DNA from: Rhodobiaceae bacterium
Lineage (GTDB): Bacteria; Pseudomonadota; Alphaproteobacteria; Parvibaculales; Parvibaculaceae
Assembly (NCBI GenBank): GCA_027352645.1
Contig: DAIEIL010000033.1
Span: forward strand, 1-7,879
Direction of reading: 5' to 3'
Length of the DNA stretch: 7,879 nt
The position numbers and the translations under genes were made by a program. The notes beneath the pieces are model-generated. The model did not search any database. It was given only the letters and a program-made list of their open reading frames with translations, and had not been told where the DNA came from. Positions within the stretch are counted from its first letter, which is position 1, and the number at the start of each line of letters is the position of its first letter. Shown here in pieces: positions 1 through 6,528 of the stretch.

Positions 1-174
1 ATCGGCAACGGCCCCGATGTGCTGACCCGCGTCGCCATGATCGGAAACGACATGAAGCTCGATCCAGGCATTGGCACCTGCGGCAAGGCCGGCCAAGGCG
101 TCCCCGTCGGCGTCGGCCAGGCAACTCTGCGGATCAACGGATTGACGATCGGCGGGACGGCGAAGGCGGCCTAA
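1..174 (+). CDS. tldD: TldD metalloprotease, C-terminal end (partial)
   Basis: This is the last 57 codons of a gene that begins before the window; it is open from base 1 and ends in TAA at 172-174. The translation contains MIGNDMKLDPGIGTCGKAGQ followed by GVPVGVGQATLRINGLTIGGT, the characteristic C-terminus of TldD in the TldD/PmbA (TldE) family. From family knowledge, TldD carries the zinc site and works with TldE as a cytoplasmic peptidase on unfolded peptides, known from microcin B17 maturation and CcdA turnover in E. coli. The metal-binding motif lies outside this window, so activity cannot be judged. The gene converges on the small minus-strand gene, with only 3 bases between the two stops and no separate terminator hairpin visible there. 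Identification is confident from the C-terminal signature alone. Confidence 0.9.
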   Translation: MGNGPDVLTRVAMIGNDMKLDPGIGTCGKAGQGVPVGVGQATLRINGLTIGGTAKAA

Positions 175-177
175 GAC

Positions 178-540
178 TCATCGACCGGCTGGAGAGCCCT
201 CGAGCTGTCGAGGATCGACGAATTTGCCATTTCTTATTTTTACGAGATCCCCTTCGACGTCAAAGGGAAGGTACGACACGGAAACAATTATTTGTTCGCC
301 TGGGTCGGACCTGTCTCTCCACAAAAAGCCAAATCCGTCCTCGGTATTCGAATCGATCTCGGGCCCAACGAACCGGGCCTCGTCCAAATGCCTTTCTGAG
401 CAGATTCGATGAAACTCGATCAGCGCCCGTCCTCTCGCATTCGCGGGCGATCTGAGCAAATACATCCCGACATCATTGCCCAAAATCAGAACCACACCAG
501 CGATAGGCACCCCGATAGCAAGGACAATCCAGCGTGCCAT
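178..540 (-). CDS. Small membrane-anchored protein of unknown function
   Basis: I do not recognise this 120-residue protein. It opens with MARW and a hydrophobic stretch at about residues 4-21 (IVLAIGVPIAGVVLILG), which fits one N-terminal membrane anchor or uncleaved signal. A soluble domain of about 95 residues follows, with two cysteine-poor, charged segments and an aromatic run GFGFLW; it probably sits outside the cytoplasm. I chose the ATG at 540 because GGAG lies 10 bases upstream and the longer reading frame runs into a palindromic repeat that merely reads as WIPAFAGMT. Alternative starts are ATG at 570 (adding MTPKKWSAQR) or 612, both inside the repeat. Base composition is unlike the neighbours: 241-300 is about 48% G+C by hand count, against about 70% for a comparable stretch of ubiA. 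That suggests a recent arrival or a weakly expressed accessory gene. The frame is intact and ends in TGA. Confidence 0.6.
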   Translation of the reverse strand: MARWIVLAIGVPIAGVVLILGNDVGMYLLRSPANARGRALIEFHRICSERHLDEARFVGPEIDSNTEDGFGFLWRDRSDPGEQIIVSVSYLPFDVEGDLVKIRNGKFVDPRQLEGSPAGR

Positions 541-565
541 GCGCTGCGCGCTCCATTTTTTAGGT

Positions 566-647
566 GTCATCCCGGCGAAAGCCGGGATCCACCAGCGATG
601 CATCTTTGCCAAGCGTTAGCATGGATCCCGGCTTTCGCCGGGATGAC
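566..647. repeat. Paired inverted-repeat element, WIPAFAGMT type
   Basis: Two 26-base units face each other: 566-591 and 622-647 are exact reverse complements, separated by 30 bases. Each unit is itself a hairpin, with stem CCCGGC/GCCGGG closed by a GAAA (or TTTC) tetraloop, flanked by GTCAT on one side and ATCCA on the other. Translated on either strand the unit reads W-I-P-A-F-A-G-M-T, a signature seen in repeats scattered through many alphaproteobacterial genomes. It lies between the VOC gene and the small orphan gene, both on the minus strand. It may end or attenuate the VOC transcript, although no U-tract follows it. The two arms can also fold together into one long stem. Confidence 0.9.
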
Positions 648-667
648 TTGGCTGTTCTGAAAACAGG

Positions 668-1051
668 TCACCCGTTCTTACTATGACACACCGCCTGAAT
701 CTTGTTGCCGTCGGGATCGCGGACATAAGCGCCGTAGTAATTCGGATGGTAATGCGGGCGCAGCCCCGGCGCGCCTTCGCTGGTGCCGCCGAGTTCGAGC
801 GCCTTGGCGTGGAACGCGTCGACCGCCGCGCGGCTCGGCGCGAGGAAGGCGACATGGCCACCATTGCCGGGCTGATGCGGCTGGCCGTTGAACGGCTTTA
901 GAATAAAGACCTTCGGGCCGGCCGCCGTGCCGTAGCTGAGCGTGCCGTCAATCTTGAAGAAGGGGTGGATGTCGAGCGTCGCCAGCACGGCGTCGTAAAA
1001 GGCTTCGAGCTTCTGCGGATTATTCGATCCGATGGTCACGTGACTGAACAT
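668..1051 (-). CDS. VOC-family (glyoxalase/bleomycin-resistance fold) protein
   Basis: This is a 127-residue protein of the vicinal oxygen chelate superfamily, the usual length for a single two-module VOC protein. The first module starts FSHVTIGSNN and contains AFYDAVLATL; the second starts near GGHVAFLAPS and ends in the typical strand YGAYVRDPDGNKIQAVCH. Likely metal-site positions are His4 and His66. The position after DPDGNKI, often glutamate in metal-binding members, is Gln119 here; Gln or Glu can occur there, so metal binding is uncertain. The substrate cannot be told from sequence: members include glyoxalases, dioxygenases, isomerases and resistance proteins. The start is well supported, with GGGAGGA ending 4 bases before the ATG. 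It lies downstream of gshA on the same strand, but a 137-base gap holding a repeat element argues against tight coupling. A glutathione-linked role is only a guess from that proximity. Confidence 0.85.
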   Translation of the reverse strand: MFSHVTIGSNNPQKLEAFYDAVLATLDIHPFFKIDGTLSYGTAAGPKVFILKPFNGQPHQPGNGGHVAFLAPSRAAVDAFHAKALELGGTSEGAPGLRPHYHPNYYGAYVRDPDGNKIQAVCHSKNG

Positions 1052-1076
1052 GGCGTCCTCCCGTTTTCCCCCGCAT

Positions 1077-1166
1077 CGTCATGGCCCGACTTGTTCGGGC
1101 CATCCATGACTTTAATCACCACTATCAAGAAAGACGTGGATGCCCGGGTCAAGCCCGGGCATGACG
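1077..1166. repeat. Paired inverted-repeat element, second subtype
   Basis: Two facing units, about 1077-1107 and 1135-1166, are near reverse complements. The first has a perfect 7-bp stem GGCCCGA/TCGGGCC with loop CTTGT. The second has stem GCCCGGG/CCCGGGC with loop TCAAG. The outer ends match (CGTCATG outward, ATCCA inward), so the whole can fold as two small hairpins or one long imperfect stem. It fills most of the gap between the end of gshA and the start of the VOC gene. The outer GTCAT and inner ATCCA motifs are the same as in the 566-647 element although the stems differ. Confidence 0.85.
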
Positions 1167-1188
1167 AAAAAGGAGAGCGCGTCAAAGA

Positions 1189-2559
1189 CTAGAACGCATA
1201 CTCCTTGAACACCGGATCGACGCTGCCATTCCAGCGCCCATGGAAAGCTTCGAGCATTTCATCGGCGGGCGATTTGCCCTTGCCGACAATGTCCTCGACG
1301 GTGGAAAGGAACACGGTCTCGTTCTCCGAGCCCGCGCCATCGCCTTTCGCACGCGCCTTCAAGCCCGCTCGCGAAATCTCGACCGCTCGCCGCGCGATGT
1401 CGAGCAGCGTGCCATTGCGGAAAGGCGTCTTGAAGCCGAGGCGGGGCACATCGTCGCGAAGCTGCTGGCGTTCTTCCGCCGTCCAATCCTTGACGAGATC
1501 CCAGGCCGCATCGAGCGAGGACTGGTCATAGGTAAGGCCGACCCAGAAAGCAGGCAGCGCGCAGATCCGCGCCCAGGGCCCGCCATCGGCGCCGCGCATC
1601 TCGATATAATTCTTCAGCCGCGCTTCCGGGAAAATGGTCGTGAGGTGGTTGATCCAGTCGCCCCGCGTCGGCGTCTCGCCCTCGGCGCCCTTGAGCTTGC
1701 CTTCCATGAAGGTACGGAAAGACTGGCCGGTGACGTCGATATAACCCTTCTCGCGATGCACGAAATACATCGGCACGTCGAGCGCGTAGTCGACATATTG
1801 CTCGAAACCGAAGCCCTCGTCGAAAATGAAGGGGATCATGCCCGTACGCGCGCGGTCCGTATCCGTCCAGACATGCGAGCGATAGGAGAGATAGCCGTTC
1901 GGCTTTCCTTCCGTAAACGGAGAATTGGCGAAGATCGCCGTGGCGATGGGCTGGAGCGCGACGGCGACGCGCAGCTTCTTCACCATGTCGGCTTCGGAAG
2001 CGAAATCGAGGTTCACCTGAACGGTACAGGACCGGTACATCATGTCGAGACCCATGGTCCCGACCTTCTTCATGTACTCGGTCATGATCTTGTAGCGGCC
2101 CTTGGGCATGACCGGGATCTGGTCGCGCCGCCAATTGGGCGTGAAACCGAGACCGAGGAAACCGAGGCCGAGTTCGCCGCCGACCTCGCGCACCTGCGCG
2201 AGGTGGTCGTGCAGTTCCGCGCAGGTCTGGTGCAGCGTTTCGAGCGGCGCGCCCGAGAGCTCGAATTGTCCGCCGGGCTCCAGTGAAATATTGCCGCCGC
2301 CCTTCGGGCTTTCGAGGCCGATCAGCGTCTCGCCCTCGCGCACGGGAAGCCAGCCGAAGCGTTGCAAGCCTTCCAGCATGGCGCGGATGCCATTCGGGCC
2401 CTCATAGGGAACGGGCGAATGATCGGAGAGATAGAAGGGAAACTTCTCATGCTCCGTGCCGATGCGCCATTCGGCCTTCGGCTTGGAGCCGCGTTCGAGC
2501 GCGGCGACGAGATCGTCCCGGCTCGTGATGGGCTCGGGCCCTGCGACGAGTACGCTCAT
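1189..2559 (-). CDS. gshA: Glutamate-cysteine ligase, plant/alphaproteobacterial type
   Basis: This 456-residue protein is a glutamate-cysteine ligase of the GCS2 family, plant-like group. It is the ATP-dependent cytoplasmic enzyme that joins glutamate and cysteine as the first, committed step of glutathione synthesis. Visible signatures are WRIGTEHEKF at residues 31-40 (substrate and metal-binding glutamates), GGNISLEPGGQFELSGAP, the central block YRSCTVQVNLDFASEADMVKK, LQPIATAIFANSPF, and YIEMRGADGG near the C-terminal third. It ends WNGSVDPVFKEYAF, as relatives do. The open frame reaches 2679, but the first 40 codons look non-coding (arginine- and glycine-rich). The ATG at 2559 is preceded by AGGGGG at about 8 bases and gives the usual N-terminus MSVLVAGPEPITSRDDLV. 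rsmE lies upstream on the same strand, but gshA has its own promoter in the 176-base gap. The enzyme type is confident. Confidence 0.95.
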   Translation of the reverse strand: MSVLVAGPEPITSRDDLVAALERGSKPKAEWRIGTEHEKFPFYLSDHSPVPYEGPNGIRAMLEGLQRFGWLPVREGETLIGLESPKGGGNISLEPGGQFELSGAPLETLHQTCAELHDHLAQVREVGGELGLGFLGLGFTPNWRRDQIPVMPKGRYKIMTEYMKKVGTMGLDMMYRSCTVQVNLDFASEADMVKKLRVAVALQPIATAIFANSPFTEGKPNGYLSYRSHVWTDTDRARTGMIPFIFDEGFGFEQYVDYALDVPMYFVHREKGYIDVTGQSFRTFMEGKLKGAEGETPTRGDWINHLTTIFPEARLKNYIEMRGADGGPWARICALPAFWVGLTYDQSSLDAAWDLVKDWTAEERQQLRDDVPRLGFKTPFRNGTLLDIARRAVEISRAGLKARAKGDGAGSENETVFLSTVEDIVGKGKSPADEMLEAFHGRWNGSVDPVFKEYAF

Positions 2560-2651
2560 GAAGAGCCCCCTGGGTTGGACAGGCCGTGTCGTTGATCGCG
2601 AGGCCGCATCGCCCCTGCCCGGTCCCCGGCCCTTTTTTTGACGTCGCCAAC

Positions 2652-2680
2652 ATGTAGGAGCGCCGCCGCGACCTGACAAG
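2652..2680 (-). promoter_or_regulatory. Probable housekeeping promoter of gshA
   Basis: On the minus strand, CTTGTC (2675-2680) and CTACAT (2652-2657) are separated by 17 bases. Each differs by one base from the alphaproteobacterial housekeeping pattern CTTGAC and CTATAT. Transcription would begin near 2645, giving a leader of roughly 85 bases before the gshA ATG. The leader includes a run of seven A residues (T-run at 2632-2639 on the plus strand) followed by G-rich sequence. No convincing terminator hairpin follows rsmE, so readthrough from rsmE is also possible. Confidence 0.55.
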
Positions 2681-2735
2681 CGCTAAAGAATTGCCTCCGT
2701 GAACTTGCGAACGCTACGCAAAAGGCGTCCGACCG

Positions 2736-3524
2736 CTACCAGTCACCCAAAATCATCTGGACCGCTGCTAGCGCCGCGATGGCGGCCGTATCGGCCCGCA
2801 GGATGCGGGGCCCGAGCGAGATCGCCACCGTGTCCTTGCGGGCATGAAGCCGGGCGCGTTCTTCCGCGTCGAAGCCCCCTTCGGGGCCGATGAGCAACGC
2901 ATAAGGTTGCCCCTTGCCGCCTTCCGCCGCGAGGCGCTCCAACGCCACTTTCGAGCCGCCGGGCTCCGCCGCCTCATCACAGAAAAGAATGCGCCTTGGC
3001 CCTTCGCGCTCCGTCCAGCGGTCGAGCAACGTGTCGAGCTTCTCCGCCTCGCGCACCTCCGGCAGCGCCACGAGCCCGCATTGCTCGGCCGCCTCGATGA
3101 CATTGGCCTGCAGGCGCTGATCCTTGACGCGCGAAACGATGGTGCGCCGCGTGATGACCGGCTGGATCATGGCCGCACCCATTTCCGTCGCCTTCTGGGC
3201 GATGAAGTCGAGCCGCGCGCGCTTCACCGGCGCAAAGAGAAGCCATATGTCGGGAAGCGGCTGATGCGCCCGCGTCCGCTCGATCACGCGCAGGATCGCC
3301 GCCTTCTTCGAGGCCTCTTCAATCTCGGCCGCCCATTCGCCGTCATGCCCGTTGAAAATGAGAATGCGCTCGCCCTGCCCCATGCGCAGCACATTGACGA
3401 GGTAATGCGACTGGTCCTTGTCGAGCTGAACGTCGCCGCCCGCAGCCATTGGCGCATCGACATAAAGCCGCGTCTTGCCGGTGCCGCAATGCGCGGGGCT
3501 GTCGTCGTCTTCGTCGTCGCGCAT
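2736..3524 (-). CDS. rsmE: 16S rRNA (uracil-1498-N3)-methyltransferase
   Basis: RsmE of the SPOUT superfamily methylates N3 of U1498 in helix 44 of 16S rRNA using S-adenosylmethionine. The protein is 262 residues. An N-terminal PUA-like RNA-binding domain spans about residues 18-85 (TRLYVDAP, HYLVNVLRMGQGERILIFNG). The C-terminal knotted domain has KATEMGA (111-117), EAAEQCG (144-150), LLIGPEGGF (210-218) and SLGPRILRADTA (236-247), the SAM-binding loops of the family. The first 17 residues are an acidic extension (MRDDEDDDSP) longer than in E. coli RsmE. The ATG at 3524 has GAGAGGGTGA upstream at plausible spacing, so I keep it. It is divergent from the Nudix gene and upstream of gshA on the same strand. 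A repeat unit sits immediately upstream, in its leader or promoter. Confidence 0.95.
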   Translation of the reverse strand: MRDDEDDDSPAHCGTGKTRLYVDAPMAAGGDVQLDKDQSHYLVNVLRMGQGERILIFNGHDGEWAAEIEEASKKAAILRVIERTRAHQPLPDIWLLFAPVKRARLDFIAQKATEMGAAMIQPVITRRTIVSRVKDQRLQANVIEAAEQCGLVALPEVREAEKLDTLLDRWTEREGPRRILFCDEAAEPGGSKVALERLAAEGGKGQPYALLIGPEGGFDAEERARLHARKDTVAISLGPRILRADTAAIAALAAVQMILGDW

Positions 3525-3541
3525 TGTGCTGTCACCCTCTC

Positions 3542-3574
3542 CGTCATGGCCCGGTTTGACCGGGGGGCATGACG
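3542..3574. repeat. Single shortened palindromic repeat unit
   Basis: A 33-base unit begins CGTCATG and ends CATGACG, so its two outer ends are inverted copies of each other. Inside is stem CCCGGT/ACCGGG with a 3-base loop, followed by extra G residues. It resembles the left end of the 1077-1166 element joined directly to its right end, with the middle missing. It sits between the divergent rsmE and Nudix genes, 17 bases upstream of the rsmE ATG, and it contains the earliest possible ATG (3569) of the Nudix frame. Confidence 0.75.
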
Positions 3575-3625
3575 ACTAGAACTATGGTAATCACAAGACA
3601 ATCGGAAACAAAAACCGCCGGCCCC

Positions 3626-4120
3626 ATGCAAACTCGCCCAACCGTTCGCATTCTCTTCCTCGACGCCGAGGGCCGATTGCTGCTCATGCGTGCGCATGAC
3701 CCGGATGTCGGAGATCACGAGGGCCGAGTCTCCGACACCACATACTGGTTCACCATCGGCGGCGGCATCGAGCCCGGCGAAGACCCGGCCACGGCGGCTC
3801 TACGCGAAATCGGCGAGGAGACCGGGCACACAAAGGTCCGCCTCGGACCGCCGGTCTGGTATCGCGAATGCATCCTCACCGTCAAAGGCGAGAAGCGGCT
3901 TTTCGAGGAAACCTATTTCCTTGCATGGACCGAAGAGACGGAACTGAGCAGCGAGAACTGGACCGAACTCGAACGCAGCGTGATAAAAGACATGAAATGG
4001 TGGGGTATCGATGAGCTGATGGCGAGCGACGATATTTTCTATCCGCTCTGCCTCAAGGAATATCTGCCGCCCCTTCTCAATGGCGAGTATCCTGCCGGCA
4101 CCATCACCATCGGGCTTTGA
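3626..4120 (+). CDS. Nudix hydrolase
   Basis: This is a 164-residue Nudix-fold protein. The Nudix box runs from Gly46 to Gly67 (GGIEPGEDPATAALREIGEE then TG), matching G-x5-E-x7-R-E-U-x-E-E-x-G; the following position is His rather than the usual aliphatic residue. Members use Mg2+ bound by the REUxEE glutamates to hydrolyse nucleoside diphosphates linked to another group. The substrate (oxidised nucleotide, ADP-sugar, cap-like or other) cannot be read from this sequence. The frame is open from 3569, but that ATG lies inside a repeat unit. ATG at 3626 gives MQTRPTVRILFLDAEGRLLL, starting just before the first beta strand; ATG at 3584 is the alternative. Neither has a clear Shine-Dalgarno sequence, so the start is uncertain. 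The stop lies 4 bases before the ubiA ATG, indicating co-transcription. Confidence 0.85.
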   Translation: MQTRPTVRILFLDAEGRLLLMRAHDPDVGDHEGRVSDTTYWFTIGGGIEPGEDPATAALREIGEETGHTKVRLGPPVWYRECILTVKGEKRLFEETYFLAWTEETELSSENWTELERSVIKDMKWWGIDELMASDDIFYPLCLKEYLPPLLNGEYPAGTITIGL

Positions 4121-4124
4121 GTTC

Positions 4125-5048
4125 ATGTCCACTTCCGCCAGCGAAACCCGCGTCGCCGATGCCCCGGCTGAAAACTGGGTCGACCGCTGGGCGCCCGCGC
4201 CGCTGCGCCCCTATGCGCGTCTCGCGCGGCTCGACAGGCCCATCGGCACGTGGCTGCTGCTGCTTCCCTGCTGGTGGTCGATAGCGCTTGCCGCCGACGG
4301 CTTGCCGGATTTCCGCCTGCTCGTCCTTTTCGCCATCGGCGCCATCGTCATGCGCGGGGCGGGCTGCACTTGCAACGACATTGTGGACCGCGACTTCGAT
4401 GGCCGCGTCGAGCGCACGCGCTCGCGCCCGATCCCCAGCGGCGCGGTGAGCGTGAAACAGGCATGGGGCTTTCTCGTCCTTCAATGCCTGATCGGTCTCG
4501 CGGTGCTGCTGGCGCTTTCGCCGCTCGCCATCCTGCTCGGCATCTCCTCGCTCGCCATCGTCGCGGCCTATCCCTTCATGAAGCGCATCACCTATTGGCC
4601 GCAATTCGTGCTCGGCCTCGCCTTCAACTGGGGCGCGCTGATGGGCTATGCGGCGGCGACAGACCACCTCGCGCTTGCGCCGGTGCTGCTCTATCTCGGC
4701 TCCATCGCCTGGACCATCGGCTATGACACGATTTATGCGCATCAGGACAAGGACGACGACGCGCTGATCGGGGTGAAATCCACCGCCCTGCGCTTCGGCG
4801 CGGCGACACATCGCTGGATGTGGGTGTTCTATGGCGCGATGTCGACCACGCTTGTCGCGGTCGGCATTTCGGGCGCGCTTGGGCCGATCTACTTCGTTGG
4901 CATTGCGCTCGCCGTCGCGCATCTCGTCTGGCAAATCCGCTCGCTCGTGATCGACGATGCGGCTCTCTGCCTGAAGCTCTTCCGCTCCAACCGCGATTTC
5001 GGATTGATCGTCTTCGCGGCGATCGTGGTGGATCGCCTCTTCATCTAG
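4125..5048 (+). CDS. ubiA: 4-hydroxybenzoate polyprenyltransferase
   Basis: UbiA is an integral inner-membrane prenyltransferase that attaches the polyprenyl tail to 4-hydroxybenzoate in ubiquinone synthesis. The protein is 307 residues with about eight or nine hydrophobic segments. Both aspartate-rich Mg2+-diphosphate motifs are present: NDIVDRDFD at 84-92, followed by the conserved RTRSRPIPSG, and DTIYAHQDKDDD at 201-212. The N-terminal RLDRPIGTWLLLLPCWW block (35-51) is typical of true UbiA rather than heme O or chlorophyll synthases. The open frame extends to 4080 but would overlap the Nudix gene; ATG at 4125, 4 bases after the Nudix stop, gives a normal N-terminus. Its Shine-Dalgarno is weak, fitting translational coupling to the gene before it. 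The TAG stop overlaps the convergent MFS stop. Confidence 0.95.
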   Translation: MSTSASETRVADAPAENWVDRWAPAPLRPYARLARLDRPIGTWLLLLPCWWSIALAADGLPDFRLLVLFAIGAIVMRGAGCTCNDIVDRDFDGRVERTRSRPIPSGAVSVKQAWGFLVLQCLIGLAVLLALSPLAILLGISSLAIVAAYPFMKRITYWPQFVLGLAFNWGALMGYAAATDHLALAPVLLYLGSIAWTIGYDTIYAHQDKDDDALIGVKSTALRFGAATHRWMWVFYGAMSTTLVAVGISGALGPIYFVGIALAVAHLVWQIRSLVIDDAALCLKLFRSNRDFGLIVFAAIVVDRLFI

Positions 5049-6295
5049 CCCGGCTTCACATCCGTCAGCCTGTCGATCCTGCGCAAGGCCGGGAAGAGCC
5101 ACATCCAGAGCGCGACGACACCGATCGTGCCGATCCCGCCGACCACGACTGCGGGCACGGCGCCGATCCAGCCCGCAACCATGCCGCTTTCGAATTCGCC
5201 GAATTCGTTGGAGGCGCTGATGAAGATGAGATCGACGGCGCTGACGCGGCCGAGCTTCTCGGGCGGCGTCGCAAGCGGGATGAGCGTCGAGCGTACGAAA
5301 ACACTCACCATGTCCGCGCCGCCCATGATCAGCAGCGCCACAAGCGACAGCGTGAAACTTTCGGAAAGGCCGAAGACGATGGTCGCGACGCCGAACAGCG
5401 CGACACAGGCAAACATCGCAAGGCCCGTATGGCGGTGGAGCGGCCGCCAGATGAGCAGGAAATTGACGATAACCGCGCCGACGGCCGGTGCCGAGCGCAT
5501 GAGCCCGAGGCCTTCCGGCCCCACATGCAGAATGTCTTTCGCGTAGATCGGGAGCAGCGCCGTCGCGCCGCCAAGCAGCACCGCGAAGAGATCGAGCGAG
5601 ATCGCGCCGAGCACGATGGGCTGCGTCCTGATATAGGCGACGCCCGCCATGGCGCGGGCGAAGGCGCCCATGGTCGGATCGACGGGTTGCTGCTTGTGCT
5701 GCGTGCGCAGCGCGATAAAGGCAACGGCAACGGCAATGAAGAAGAAAAGGCAGGCGCCATAGGCGGCTGTCGGGCCCCAGATATAGATGAGGCCGCCCAA
5801 TGCAGGACCGCCGATGACCGCGACCTGAAAGGAGGACGAGCTCAGCGCGATGGCGCGCGGCATCTGCTCCTTTGAAACGAGCAGCGGCACGAAAGAGCGC
5901 AGCGCCGGCCCCGCAAAGGCGCGTGAAACGCCCGTCAGCACCAGCACCAGATAGAAGGGCCAGACGTTGCCGGTCTCCATATGCGTCAGCACGATGAGCA
6001 GCGCGATGGCCAGCGCCTGAAGCCCATAGCTCACCGCCGCGATGAGCCGCCTGTCGATCCGGTCGGCAACATCGCCCGCTGGCAGGATCAGCAGCACCAT
6101 GGGCAGGAATTGCGCGAGCCCGACAAAGCCCAGCGCCGTCGCGCTATGGGTCAGGTCATAGATCTGCCAGCCGACCGCGACGGATTGTATCTGCGAGCCC
6201 AGCGTCCCGAGAAAGCGTCCCGCAAGGAAAAAGCGGAAATCGCGCACCCCAAGGACGCTCTTGAGGGAAACCTGAGGCGTGGAGGACGTGTCCAT
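5045..6295 (-). CDS. MFS transporter, EntS-like (MFS_3) exporter
   Basis: This is a 416-residue major facilitator superfamily protein of the group that includes the enterobactin exporter EntS. It lies in the inner membrane, with about 12 hydrophobic segments in two halves. The loop between helices 2 and 3 carries the MFS signature GDVADRIDRR (74-83), preceded by WQIYDLTHSATALGFVGLAQ and FLPMVLLILPAG, a block typical of this family. The central loop (RTQHKQQPVDPTMG) separates the halves. The substrate is unknown; no siderophore genes are visible. The frame is open to 6550, but the extra 85 codons lack membrane character. ATG at 6295 gives MDTSSTPQVSLKSVLGVRDF, the standard start of the family, although its Shine-Dalgarno is weak. 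It is divergent from the TetR gene across a shared control region, so it is a natural candidate target of that regulator. Confidence 0.9.
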   Translation of the reverse strand: MDTSSTPQVSLKSVLGVRDFRFFLAGRFLGTLGSQIQSVAVGWQIYDLTHSATALGFVGLAQFLPMVLLILPAGDVADRIDRRLIAAVSYGLQALAIALLIVLTHMETGNVWPFYLVLVLTGVSRAFAGPALRSFVPLLVSKEQMPRAIALSSSSFQVAVIGGPALGGLIYIWGPTAAYGACLFFFIAVAVAFIALRTQHKQQPVDPTMGAFARAMAGVAYIRTQPIVLGAISLDLFAVLLGGATALLPIYAKDILHVGPEGLGLMRSAPAVGAVIVNFLLIWRPLHRHTGLAMFACVALFGVATIVFGLSESFTLSLVALLIMGGADMVSVFVRSTLIPLATPPEKLGRVSAVDLIFISASNEFGEFESGMVAGWIGAVPAVVVGGIGTIGVVALWMWLFPALRRIDRLTDVKPG

Positions 6296-6438
6296 GGATA
6301 CCGCTCGAAACTGGAACCCCGCGGCTGCAGCGCCGCCCGACGGGCCCCTCGATCCCGCGATGCGCTTTATGGCCCAGGATTCGCGCCCTGTCGCGCCCCT
6401 TCGCGTGGCGGAAAAGCAAACCCATTGGCACAGAACGA

Positions 6439-6452
6439 TGATTCTGAGTTCA
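6439..6452. promoter_or_regulatory. Operator-like imperfect palindrome, site 1
   Basis: TGATTCTGAGTTCA fits TGAAC-N4-GTTCA at 8 of 10 arm positions. It matches site 2 (6543-6556) at 11 of 14 positions in the same orientation. It lies 144 bases from the MFS start, where it could influence the MFS promoter. The match is short and could be chance. Confidence 0.3.
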
Positions 6453-6528
6453 CTTCTTCTGGCTACTTCGTCCCGCGGTGCAACGAAGCGGAATTCATCA
6501 CATTCTTCGAAGACTCGATCACACCCGC

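Noticed and set aside
566..1166. Paired repeats as a CRISPR array
   Set aside because: The units alternate in orientation, differ in stem sequence and are separated by genes rather than regular spacers.
1240..2286. Long plus-strand open frame (348 codons) opposite gshA
   Set aside because: It mirrors the high-G+C codon pattern of gshA on the other strand, has arginine-rich, low-complexity composition and resembles no family.
2560..2679. 40-codon N-terminal extension of gshA
   Set aside because: The residues are low-complexity Arg/Gly, they overlap the predicted leader, and the ATG at 2559 has a better ribosome binding site and family-typical N-terminus.
2700..2735. Possible intrinsic terminator after rsmE
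   Set aside because: Only 4-bp arms (ACGC/GCGT) and no U-tract in the right place.
4104..5102. Minus-strand open frame opposite ubiA (332 codons)
   Set aside because: ubiA on the plus strand has both catalytic motifs and membrane segments; the opposite frame is Arg/Glu/Asp-rich shadow coding.
4820..5875. Plus-strand open frame of 351 codons across the ubiA end and MFS gene
   Set aside because: It spans two real convergent genes and its translation is charged and repetitive with no recognisable domain.
6504..6513. TCTTCGAAGA as the main TetR operator
   Set aside because: It is a perfect 10-base palindrome but short, found once, and not positioned on the candidate promoter; I list it only as a symmetric sequence.
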